A model generated the notes under the pieces. It was given only the letters and a program-made list of their open reading frames with translations, was not told the DNA's origin and did not search any database. Of a stretch of DNA of 64,000 nucleotides, positions 34,398 to 44,757 are shown one piece after another. The DNA is taken from assembly GCA_037447655.1 (NCBI GenBank), contig JBBHKE010002830.1, forward strand, positions 169,713 to 233,712, in the 5' to 3' direction. Both the position numbers and the translations under genes were made by a program. Numbering within the stretch: position 1 is the first letter of the stretch; every line of letters starts with the position of its first letter. This stretch comes from Zygnema cylindricum (lineage: Eukaryota; Streptophyta; Zygnematophyceae; Zygnematales; Zygnemataceae).

Positions 34398-36057
34398 CTT
34401 GACTTCAGAATCTACAAATCTGAAAAGATTTTACAAACTAGATTTCCTTGACAATCTATAAATCTCAAAAGTTTTTAGTAACGAACTGTGTGAGGCAACC
34501 TACAAGCTCTCGGCTCTTGTGGCCGTTTGAAGATTCGCAGCAATATAGCTCTGCAAAGGAAATCCATGCAAGTGAAGTCAATAAAAGCAATGCAAAACAC
34601 AGAGACTACTGTGAAACTTTTTTATATACAAAAAACCAAATCGGTGAATCCGTAGAGTTAAAATTTCTTTAGCAATTTTAGTCATTCGCCAATTGAGTCA
34701 CTCGACCAAATTAAAGGAATCTGTGGGTCTGAGCCTGTGTGTGTGTTTCAGAGTTTTTATTGCTGAATTAGAGGAATAATTCATTACACGCTGGCAACAA
34801 AAAGGAAATTTAACAGATGCGAAAAGTCACTGGTGTAATTATAAGAATAAATTTCCAGAATGTGTGGAGCAATTAAATCAATATGAAAAAGTTTTTTAAA
34901 CAGAGAACTAGATAAATAACTCCTAACATTTGGCTAAATTGACCACATAATCCATTACTTTTGCAGAAAATGCACCGTGAACTTCAAACAACAAATAAAT
35001 GAATGAATGCGTCACACACAGGCAACCAGTACCCCAACAGCGTAAACAGCAATAAAATTAATCCTCTATAATTTTAAGGAAAGTTATGTTTGTAACTTCC
35101 AAGATAAATAGGGAGGATAAGGGGAATCCACTTCAATGCTTTTCTTCCGGAGATGTGAAAGTGCGTCACATTCTTGTGTGCAATAAAAAAAACATGCAAC
35201 TTTTTAATCTACAAATGGTTAACAATACAGTGGTAAAAAAAGGGATAAAAACATAAAACCAGAAAATTTGCTGCAAGTATTGACCCTAGCAGACAAAACA
35301 GCTGACATATTTACAAACAAATCAGAAAAAAAAGGCGAAAAGGAACAAAGCAGCTTCAATTCACTAAATGCAAAACCGCTGGATACAAAATTACTTCATA
35401 GAAACCTAGCGATATTTGAATTTGTAAGTACAAAAGGTTGAGCAACCAAATTGCAGAAAACGGCAGCAACAAATTGATAAAATTAATGAGAGACCAGCTC
35501 ATTAAAATAAAATGAATTAGGACACGAAAAAAAAAGAAACCAAACAGCAATAAGTTCTTTGCATTTTCCAATATTTAAGAACAGGCATTAATTGCAAAAA
35601 AATAAAATAATCCATGTGTGTAATTTAGAAGAAATAAAGCTCAAACAGCATCAATTGTGTCGCATTGATCACATTAACCAATAACTGCCAGGAATTCCAT
35701 ACACATCCGCACTACAATCACAAAGAGAAACAGTTAAGCACCTTAGCGTATGGTACTTTTTCGGTAATTTTGTCTCTTACAACTGAAACCGGACTCTGCC
35801 TTGCAGCAAAACCCTCTGCTGAGGGAAATGCTGCTACCGGACAAAGAGTTTAGTGTCAACAAAGAGAGAAGCGAAGGGCAAGTGTGATATTTGTCACGTC
35901 GTCAACATCTGTCACACTTGTCACAGGCACAAGATTGAGCAAAAGTGCACTGCGTTTGTGGCCACCATTGGCTCCGGGATTTCCGCGTTTGTGGCTAAGG
36001 GATTGAATACGAGAACATTTAGTTCGTTGAATTACAGATGGGGAGATTTATGTGTTC
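34398..36057. other. Upstream region of the MFP1-like gene, nothing recognised
   Basis: AT-rich DNA lies between the divergent MFP1-like and NDUFS4 genes. It presumably holds the MFP1-like 5' UTR and promoter. The short open frames have no recognisable similarity. Confidence 0.4.
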
Positions 36058-36333
36058 AATAGTTCAAAAGTAGGTGAAAGTAGGCCCATACAATATGCCT
36101 ATTGTATGCAAAACATACAATATGACCTTAAGACCCGTATTGTATTCGGACCTATTCGGACCAATTAAAACATTCGGACCAAACAAATTTATTTACACCG
36201 TCAGATTCAAACGATCGGACGGTCTATGATCAAAGTGGCGATCTAAGAAGATCACATGAAAAGCCCATAACACAACTTACGATAAAGGCGCCGACCAAAG
36301 CCCTACCATAAAAACGCCTACGTTTGAACTATG
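36058..36333. mobile_element. CATAGTTCAAA-family MITE, copy A
   Basis: The left end ATAGTTCAAAAGTAGG and right end CCTACGTTTGAACTATG are inverted repeats. Interior marks are a CCTATTGTATG-CATACAATA palindrome on the left and GATCTAAGAAGATCACATG on the right. It is the same family as 43310-43627, where the empty site is known. No target duplication is visible here. Confidence 0.65.
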
Positions 36334-36776
36334 GTTCAAACTCATCAGGTTTTTAGTTTGTTGCCTTTTGTTGCAGTCATGAGATCTCAGCTCCTGGTGG
36401 AGAGGAGAAGCCGCCAAATCCACGTCAGATCCACTGTGTTAAGAATCCAAACGTGCGCTTGTCATTTATAGGGCTACCACCTTAGATGATCGCCTAGAAT
36501 CCGAAACACGTGACAATGTGACTGATTATAGCTTTAAGAATCTTTTTGGGCAGACTCTCGGAGCTTTTATTGGCCGTTGTCACAAGAAGGCTGCCACGTA
36601 TGACAACATTTTGAGATGGCAAAAACCTGAAAGTTTCGCTAGCCAATGAGATGCTAAGCAAACAAAAAGCGACAAAAAAACCGTGAATGTAGATGCCACT
36701 TTGGAGTCTGCACGACAGGAAAGCCTATCCACTGTTGCTCCAAGCAGGAATAAAGGGATTATTTATGAATTATGAA

Positions 36777-37233
36777 CATAGTTCAAAAGTAGGCGTTTTT
36801 TGGTAGGCCTTTTGTAGGCCGCCTTTAGCGTAAGTTGTGTTACGGGCTTTCCATGTGATCTTCTTAGATCGCTACTTTCATCAGCGACCGTCCGATCTTC
36901 CGAATCTGACGATAGTCCTATCGTAAGTTGTGTTATGGGCTTTTCATGTGATCTTTTTAGATCGTTACTTTCATCAACGACCGTCAGATCTTCTAAATCT
37001 GACGGTTTAAATAAAAATTTGCTCAAAACTCACAGAAAAAGATTTTTTTGTCCGATTTTTTTTTCAAATTTAGACATGACGTTTAATTCTCTATCGATCC
37101 ATGTGCAACTCAACCCTGTTACTATTTTATTTCATTTTGCGGCCAATACAATATGGGTCTTAAGGCCATATTGTATGTTTTACATACAATAGGCATATTG
37201 TATGGGCGTACGGTCACCTACTTTTGAACTATG
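36777..37233. mobile_element. CATAGTTCAAA-family MITE, copy B, inverted
   Basis: The ends CATAGTTCAAAAGTAGG and CCTACTTTTGAACTATG are perfect inverted repeats. Content is the reverse of copy A, with the GTAAGTTGTGTTATGGGC plus ACGACCGTC segment present twice, which makes it longer (457 bp). With copy A it brackets 443 bp of unidentified DNA (36334-36776). Confidence 0.7.
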
Positions 37234-37311
37234 GTTTAAAGAGGTTTCGTTTCAATTTGCGTCTAAGTTCAATGTAACGCTTAGACGATTAAATTTCAAT
37301 TTTGCAGCTAA

Positions 37312-38088
37312 GGGTGCGTCTCCATGTAATTGAAACTTAGAGAAAAAACTTTGTTTTTTAGCGCAGATCCGGCGGACCCGGATTTCGGGTGTCCCTATGT
37401 GTAACAACGACATTGTTACTTAAGCGTGTGACGATTGTATACGCTGACAATGCCCGTGACGGCTGTCAACGTCTACAATCTGTAATGACGCACGTTATTT
37501 TTTGTAGCAGGTTGTGACGTCGCATGAGTTTTCGTGACATTGTAGATGTACCGCCATCCAGCCTGTGCCGTTTCACGGTTGAAGAAGATGCACTTTGCCT
37601 TTGCGTCTCTTGTCCGCGCGACGTGAAATGGCATCGGATCTTGAGACCCCTGGCGAAATAAAATCCGTACCGGGCGTAAACGGACAAAACCAAACAAATT
37701 GTGTACTTTGATTTGTCTTACCTGAACGCAAACGGACAAAACATAGCGGATCGTGCACTTTTCGTCGTCGCCTGAATTCTTTTGAAATTTATTGGAAATT
37801 TCAAACACGTGCGATTACGTGTTCCTATTTGTTTATAGAAAATCCCTAATTTTAAAACACATCGGCCGTATTTTAAAGATAAGGTTGAAGATGACGTTTT
37901 TTATCGTCGAAGTGGGTCGAAGAACACAAGACGACAAGATGTAGTACATTTTAAATTCGATGATGACGCAAAATGTACTTCTCATTTTTTATATTTTTTT
38001 GTACGGTTGAAACTTACGCGGTACGGCTCTAAGTTTTATATGAAAACGACAGAAAAAAACCCTTACTTAGGCACATGGAGACACACCC
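37312..38088. mobile_element. PIF/Harbinger-like (Tourist-type) element, 777 bp
   Basis: GGGTGCGTCTCCATGT at the left and ACATGGAGACACACCC at the right are inverted repeats with one mismatch, flanked by TAA at 37309-37311 and 38089-38091. A TAA/TTA target and a GGG-starting terminus are typical of PIF/Harbinger. Internal sequence is GC-richer, with CGGACAAAAC repeats (37680-37745), and has no transposase. Confidence 0.75.
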
Positions 38089-38675
38089 TAAGTGCTCTCA
38101 CCGTGGAGCTCACGTAAAGACAAAAAGTGACTGTCTGCAACACTTTTGTTTACATGTGGTTGCCGCAGTTTTGTTACCGTAAACGTTCGCCGGCCGTGTG
38201 AATTGCTAATTTTATTATGACGGTCGACGTCCGCAATCGCGGCAAAAATTTTAAGCGGTTGAAAACAATATTTTGAAAGTCAAAGTTGTCCAACCGATTG
38301 TCCGTCAAATTTGTACTCAACGGTACTTTATTTGTACCAATATGTACTTCAAACGCACAATTTTTGACAAAATGACGTAAGTGACTGTGCGCAACCAAGG
38401 TCACTGTCATGATCAATTCCCTTTAATATTGCTCGCGTGGACACTTAGGTTTACACGCGGCTGCAACGGGGGAAATCGATTTTGTTTCCCGTTACCGTTA
38501 TTAGTTTTTACATATGACAGGCGAAACGGAGGGCTCTCCATTTCGATAGCGAAACACCCTTAAATTCTGTAATAATATTGTACATTATTGTCCTTTTTCG
38601 AGGAAACCCTAAAGGTCTCACATACAATACCAGTAGTTCGTATCTCTTCCTTTGTCGTTACTACTGAGGTCAGCC

Positions 38676-41600
38676 ATGGCTGCCATCAGAGAAAGTTCCT
38701 CGCTTTTACGACTTCTCTATCCTTTGCGACCCTTTTCGCTGCGACCTTCAACCTTTGTGCGACGATTTGCAGGGGAAGCAACGATCGGAAAGGGAGAGGT
38801 TGGGATTGTTTCTGGAGTGCCTTCTGAGCATTTGAACAGGAAGGTGAGTAAGAAAAGGAAAGAGTGAAACAGTATGAAGAGTAATACTGTGAGGGGGAGA
38901 AAGGGAAGATCAAAGGAGATAAAGTGCAGCATAGGGAAAGAAGAAATCCAGAAAGTATAAATGTGGAGCGATGAGGAGGAGGAGGAGAAAGGAAAAGAAG
39001 GAGAAAAGGAAATAGGAAATGAAAAGGGAAAGAAGGGACTTATATCGATTAGATAGACACATGGAGGTAAAGACGAGGTGGACGTATATAAGTTTCCGAA
39101 GTGAAATTGATGAATGGGGATGGGGAGGGAAAGGGGGAGAAACGGAAAAGGTTAATTCGTAATTAGGAAGAAGATGAAGGTAGTAGGGGAGAAATTAAAA
39201 ATATGTATTCAGAGCACATATGGAGAAGAGAAAGAAGACAGGGGGGATGAACTGAGACCAAGGCAGATACCTTTCTATAATATTTGCATGTTTTTTTTTC
39301 CCTAGCTTTCGTTTTTTCGTTTGCCACATATTGTTGATATTCAGAAGAAAATTTTGTTGTTTTTGAACCGTTTGTTTGTGTATGATCATTTTTTTAGGTG
39401 ATATCCCTGCGCCTTCCTTTTTCTCCTTTTCTTCTCTTAGTTTTTTTTTTGTCTGTGTTTTCTTATCACCATGGTCGAGTATTTACCGGATGACTTCTAT
39501 GCTTGACTTCTGTCACTTTTGGCCTTCAACCCCTGGTAGAAATTCCAGTAGTAATGGAAGCTGTTTTTGATCAATGTGTTCCTGCTCTTGGCTATTATGG
39601 AGATTGCAGCCTGCTTGATATTAGTGCTCTCATCTTGCAATGTTGACACTCTGTTTTGCATTTATGATTGTCTTTCGCTTTTAATTTGACTTACTAGTTC
39701 GAAAACATTTGCGGCATAGGTGGTGGTTTGTGGCACTTTTCTAGGGTTTTCTGGTGTCAAGTTTCCTCTTTTCTGGGAATTAAAATAATTTTAGGTTTGC
39801 ACATTGCTATGTTGTTAATCCTACTGTGTTTGGATGGCCGTTGTATCTATCTATTGTCTATCACAATAACTAAAAAATCCAATACTGGTGTTGTGCACTG
39901 TAGCATTTATTGCCGTTGGATTTTATTGTACATCGTTCACATTGATGAGAATTTTTCGCTCTATTATCTCTATTGTTAATACTGCAGGTTTCTGTAACCC
40001 TAGTCATTTTGTTCTGCACTAATGTTAGTGAACATATTTGATTTCTTTGCACAGGTCTATATCTACAGCCCAGCACGAACAGCTAGCCAACAAGGGGGCA
40101 GCAAAACACATCATTGGAAAATTCGCTTCGATTCCGTGCAGAAGTGAGCTGCATTTTTATCTTTCTTTTGTTTTCTGCCAAGTTTTTTAATTTAATTTGG
40201 CAGTAGATCTTCCCAATAGTGTTCTTGATGATGTATGTGATTCTTAAGTTCCATACGCCACTGTTGTGGTTGTAAAAACTCGAATTTCATTCGGCGAGCA
40301 TATCGTCCCACCATACTATTGGAACTGTTTGAATCTTAATGAAAGGCAGCAGTTTTGTCCGTCAAAGTTCGGAAAACTTGAATGATTGTTCATGAAATTC
40401 ATAGAGGTGGTATCTACGTTGCGGTACTTTTTAACTGTCCAGATTTTTGAATATGGCAATAGTTTTGGGACAGCTATGTGGCATAAAATTTATTTTTTTT
40501 CTTCGTTTGCTTCTCTTCCTAACTTATTTATTTCCACTTTCTCCCTTCACACATTTTTTTTCTGTTCTTACCTTCACATTTCAATTTGATCCTCAATGTT
40601 TTTCAGCTATAGCTGATTTTTCAGGACAGTTTCTCCTTAAGTTACAGAGCAAATACTGGCTGCATTGTCCCGCCTAATCATCCATTTCTATCATTTTTTT
40701 ATCACTTTTTTTCACACTTTTTTAAACGTCAAAAACTGTTAACCTTTATGTTTTTGTTCATCAGCATAGAGGTGTTTTCAGGGGCAGCTAAAATACCCGA
40801 GAAAATGTTTTTGGATTGTTGTATTCAATGTCTGACTCTGCTGCCGAATATGAGAGAATTATGAACTTTTACCTTCACCAAATATTCCTGAATTGAGAAT
40901 AATGAAAAGACTTGACATGTTTGAGGTGTTGTGAAGCTCATCTGTTCAGAAGCGCATTTATTTTGATGCTGGTTCCGAACCTAGCACTTTCAATTGAATG
41001 TCCTGTTGTTATTTTTTTTATAATGTACTACAGTTTTTCTGTTATGCATTTATAACATCTTTAAGATGCTGTATAATGTACACGCCCACGTTTATTATAT
41101 CCTATGTTGTATACGCGCCTGTTTCTTGCAGGTGGGAGAATCCTCTGATGGGGTGGACTTCTACTGCTGACCCTCTTGCACATGTGGGCGATTCTGGACT
41201 TGTCTTTAACTCGAAAGAAGCTGCGACAGATTTCGCCGCCAGGCATGGGTGGGAATTTACAGTGAGTACACTGCCCGTTGATATTATAGTAAAGGAATTA
41301 TTAGTTTAAATGCAAAATTAGTGTAATTCTAATTTGGTATAATAGGAGGACGTGGCCGTTCGGAGTCCACTTGCTGAAACATTGTTATTCTGCTAGTGTT
41401 GTGTTGTGTTAGTGTTCACGATTGAATTAGGGTTATTATGTTTCTTTGAAAACCCGTTTCGGAGGATCTGAAGTTTTTTTCTTCTTTAGAGTTTCATGAG
41501 GATATTTCAGCTGTTTCACATATCCTATTGAATTGTTCCTCATTTTTTCTCTGTTGGTGGCGAGCAGGTTCTGGAACCAAAGGAAATGATTAAGAAGGTT

Positions 41601-42172
41601 AGTGCCCTGACTGTCTCGACTTTTCTTGTAGCTTTGGTTATCCCAATTTAAGCTGTTTTGTGTGTTTTGGTGAAAATTGTATGGTCAAAGCAATTTACAA
41701 AAGAGACGACTGACCGGAGCCTAATAGTCCAAAACATGATTTGTGGAAAAGACCTGATCTGAGATAATTGTATCTGTGATTGGCATTGACACACATTTTA
41801 AGAACAACCACTGTAGTTGTGATACTTTATGCAATTACCAAATTGGTTTTGGAATTTATCGACTTTCAACAGCCATCTTCATAGTCTGGAGAAGTCCACG
41901 GGTTACATTTTTAACTTGGTGAACTAATTTCATTTTTGCAAGCTCTGCCTTGGTCAAATTTTGGCGGGTTTTCTGCCAATTAAGTTTTGATTTAGACTTG
42001 TCTTGCACTAAACCCTAATTTTATTGCAAATGTGGTTTTTGTTTCTGGTTTTGGTTTTGGTTTTGGTTTTGTGCTGGTGTTGGAATGGCAATTTGTGGGA
42101 CGGATGGGACAGCCTAAGGCGTATGCAGACAACTTCAAGTGGAAAGGACCTGCCCCAGCAACGGAAGAGTAG
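38676..42172 (+). CDS. NDUFS4: NADH dehydrogenase (ubiquinone) iron-sulfur protein 4, mitochondrial (copy 1)
   Basis: Exons: 38676-38843, 40055-40143, 41132-41261, 41568-41597 and 42113-42172, all GT-AG and in phase, 158 aa (plant FRO1 is about the same length). It is the 18-kDa accessory subunit of the peripheral arm of mitochondrial complex I, which stabilises the NADH-dehydrogenase module. Residues 1-31 are an arginine/serine-rich presequence ([20 protein letters not shown]). The family core follows: [59 protein letters not shown], and the C-terminal [14 protein letters not shown] 38676 is the first in-frame Met before the presequence. The first intron is 1.2 kb. A second, coding-identical gene lies 6.4 kb downstream on the same strand. 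Confidence 0.95.
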
Positions 42173-43309
42173 AGCAAGTAGAGACTATTGGGAGTATGTA
42201 AATGTTTTTTCGATCGAAAGAGATGTCTTAAGAGTGACAGCAGGTTCGTCAAAATCGATCCCCACCTGTTGCTCTGAGCGGACTGTCCAGATTTTTGTAT
42301 CGGAGTCGTCGAACTTACGAACTAGTAGGTAGTCAAAAGAGGATGCTAGTTTCAAGCCTTTGGGAACCAAAGAGTAGGGTGGCCATAATATGGTGTGTCC
42401 TCCATGGTAAGCAGCACAAATAAAGATAGGTGTGAGGCTGAAGATAGGACGTTGTTGTGGTTGTTAAAAAAGGGCCCAATTAAGATCATATTCTTTTACT
42501 TCGTGTCAATTCTGAAGTTATTCCACTTAATGATCGTAGATCGTTTGGATCTTACGGGATCTTCTGTAGATAGAAAAGAAGCACTTTGAGGTCTGTAAGG
42601 ATTGCCAATTTGAAATATGAAGGAATTGTGTTCTGTGCAGGTCCTCTCTCGACCATTTAGTTTCCCCTATGAACACTCGATTTTTTTTTTTTTTTTTCAT
42701 TTTTGAATTTCTCAGGAGCTTCTGTTTTTTTTTCAGTCCAAGAATTGTTTTTTTTATTTTTGATGCTTAAGGTTGACACAATTTTTTCATACGACGAGTG
42801 AAATGGACACTGCATGCAGTGCATCAGTTCTAGTTCTTAGGAAATACTGTATTCTGCCTACATCTTGCTTTTATCTTATCAAGTGCTTCAGAATAAATTT
42901 GAAAAGGAGAACGGAGATGGTGAATCCCCAACCCGATACGTAAACATAAAAGGCAAGGATTCTTCATAGAGTCAAAGACTCACCTGCGTGGATCCTGAAT
43001 ACTGGGAAGTAAAATCATTGGAATTTCACAAAAGATATTGGATACTGGTACCACTCGTTCCAGGGCAAGGTTATGATGTATAGTGGGTGAGTGATTCCAT
43101 GTAAAGCAATAAGACGATTTAAGGAAAGAAAAAGTAGGTCGCTTTCACTCTGGCAGTCTTGTCACCTGTGGTATTTAAAGCATCAGACTGATAATGTAAG
43201 ATCTATCGTTTAAGCCTGTGCGTATACTAGTTTGCCAACTGAAACCTGATATATTTTTGCCAATCTTGTTTACATGGTTACGTATGGCTGTGATTTCCTT
43301 GCTTATCGG
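42173..43309. other. 3' flank of NDUFS4 copy 1, no further gene seen
   Basis: The region is duplicated with the gene. Short open frames (42024-42332, 42395-42589) are shadows of or downstream from the last exon and show no domain. Confidence 0.5.
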
Positions 43310-43627
43310 CATAGTTCAAAAGTAGGTGAAAGTAGGCCTATACAATTTGCCTATTGTATGCAAAACATACAATATGACCTTAAGACCCATATTATTCAGA
43401 CCAATTTAAACATTCAGACCAAAAATTGGACCAATTTAAACATTCAGACCAAAAATTGGACCAATTAAAACATTCGGACCAAAAAATTTCACCGTCAGAT
43501 TTGGATGATCGGACGGCCGCTGATCAAAGTAGCGATCTAAGAAGATCACATGAAAAGCCCATAGCACAACTAACGATAAAGGCGCCGACCAAAGGCCTAC
43601 CTTAGAAACGCCTACTTTTGAACTACG
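43310..43627. mobile_element. CATAGTTCAAA-family MITE inserted in NDUFS4 copy 1 flank
   Basis: The ends CATAGTTCAAAAGTAGG and CCTACTTTTGAACTACG are flanked by CTTATCGG (43302-43309) and TTTATCGG (43628-43635), an 8-bp duplication with one mismatch. Copy 2 has the empty site GCTTATCGGGTTCG near 49705. Eight-bp duplication and a CA-start terminus suggest a hAT-type MITE. It contains an internal direct repeat of ACATTCAGACCAAAAATTGG. Confidence 0.88.
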
Positions 43628-43958
43628 TTTATCGGGTTCGTTTATTTTTCGGGAATTATTGTTGTTTTGGGTTTTTTTAGTGATTTTCGGCAATATTGCT
43701 GTTTCAGAAACCAACGCCAATGTCCGACATGCTGATGTTTTTAGTTTCGGATGTTACGGCATGTAAATGGAGGCGATATGGCGATGCTAGATTTGTCTTT
43801 CTGATCTGAAATCGGCGATTCATCAATTTTGCAGAGAATGTCATGTGCGCAAAACCTACACCCGAGTAAATTTTCAGCAAAGGCCGCCCTTCGGTGTTAT
43901 TAGCCGGTCTGGTCCATCGAATCTTAGCTTTCCGCTATCTACCAATTACATGCGCGCC

Positions 43959-44739
43959 AGAGGTCGCAAACGGTCAACCGAAACTGTGACCGACCGTTAA
44001 TCCACCCCCCGCGCCGGATCCGGAACAGATTCGGTTGCCAAATTTTGGGGTCGGGCGGTCTTGGTCGGTTGATTCACCAGGGAAAAAAAAAAGTCGTTTA
44101 CAGTCGGTCATGCAAAAAAACGAAAAAAAAATGGAAATTTTGTACTGTCCATACAATCCAACATTATTGTACTTTGTAATCTTTGGTATCGTGGAAGTAC
44201 GTGACATCATGATTACCGTCGCAAATCTGACACGGTAGCAAGACTATTCATTTCGCAAATCGTAGGGAACGTGACAAATCATAATTATTGGCGGTGTAGT
44301 ATAGTATCGTTTTAAATAGTGTGGCTTACCATCGGTGTCTGACCGCGCAAAATTGTACCTTATTAACGAAAAAAGTACAAAAAATGATTTAATACATGTC
44401 GTTATGATGTAACTACGTTTTCACAAACCGTGTAGTGCAAACGTCATAATGACATAAAATTGTACGTTTGTCAGATTACGACAATTACGATTCGCAATGT
44501 AATAAATGCTTACCGCTAAAAACAACGAGCTTTGTAATTTTGTACTTTCGGTTACGGTCGGGTACGGTTAGTCGTGAGAAATCGAGTTTCGGTTAATTTT
44601 TATTTTCGTAAACGTCGGTCGGTTAACGGTTGACAATTTTGGAGCGTGACATAACCCGGTCGGGCGTTGGTTACTCAGATTTTGAAAAAAAAAAACGGTC
44701 GGTTTCGGTTGTGTAAAATTTTGACTTTTGCGACCTCTG
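43959..44739. mobile_element. hAT-like element with CAGAGGTCGCAAA ends between the NDUFS4 copies
   Basis: CAGAGGTCGCAAA at the left and TTTTGCGACCTCTG at the right are inverted repeats. Subterminal sequence is rich in CGGTCGG/GGTTTCGG. No matching 8-bp flanks are visible, and the left end coincides with the right boundary of the gene duplication. A MITE-like GGCGGTGTAG lies within at about 44291. No transposase frame is seen. Confidence 0.6.
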
Positions 44740-44757
44740 GTCGTGGTATATTGCTCC

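Larger units (their letters stand above)
38398..43957. repeat. NDUFS4-containing tandem duplication, copy 1
   Basis: The block begins AGGTCACTGTCATG and ends ACATGCGCGC, with the same sequence at 44758-50024. Copies are nearly identical, with a handful of substitutions. Indels include 34 bp near 47260 present only in copy 2 and a 318-bp MITE (43310-43627) present only in copy 1. Confidence 0.92.

Noticed and set aside
36484-36655. 57-codon open stretch between the two inverted MITEs
   Set aside because: No start codon, no splice context and no recognised similarity. Kept only as a note in the MITE finding.
38588-38827. Upstream plus-strand frame overlapping NDUFS4 exon 1
   Set aside because: It is an alternate-frame shadow; the presequence and family similarity are in the frame starting at ATG 38676.
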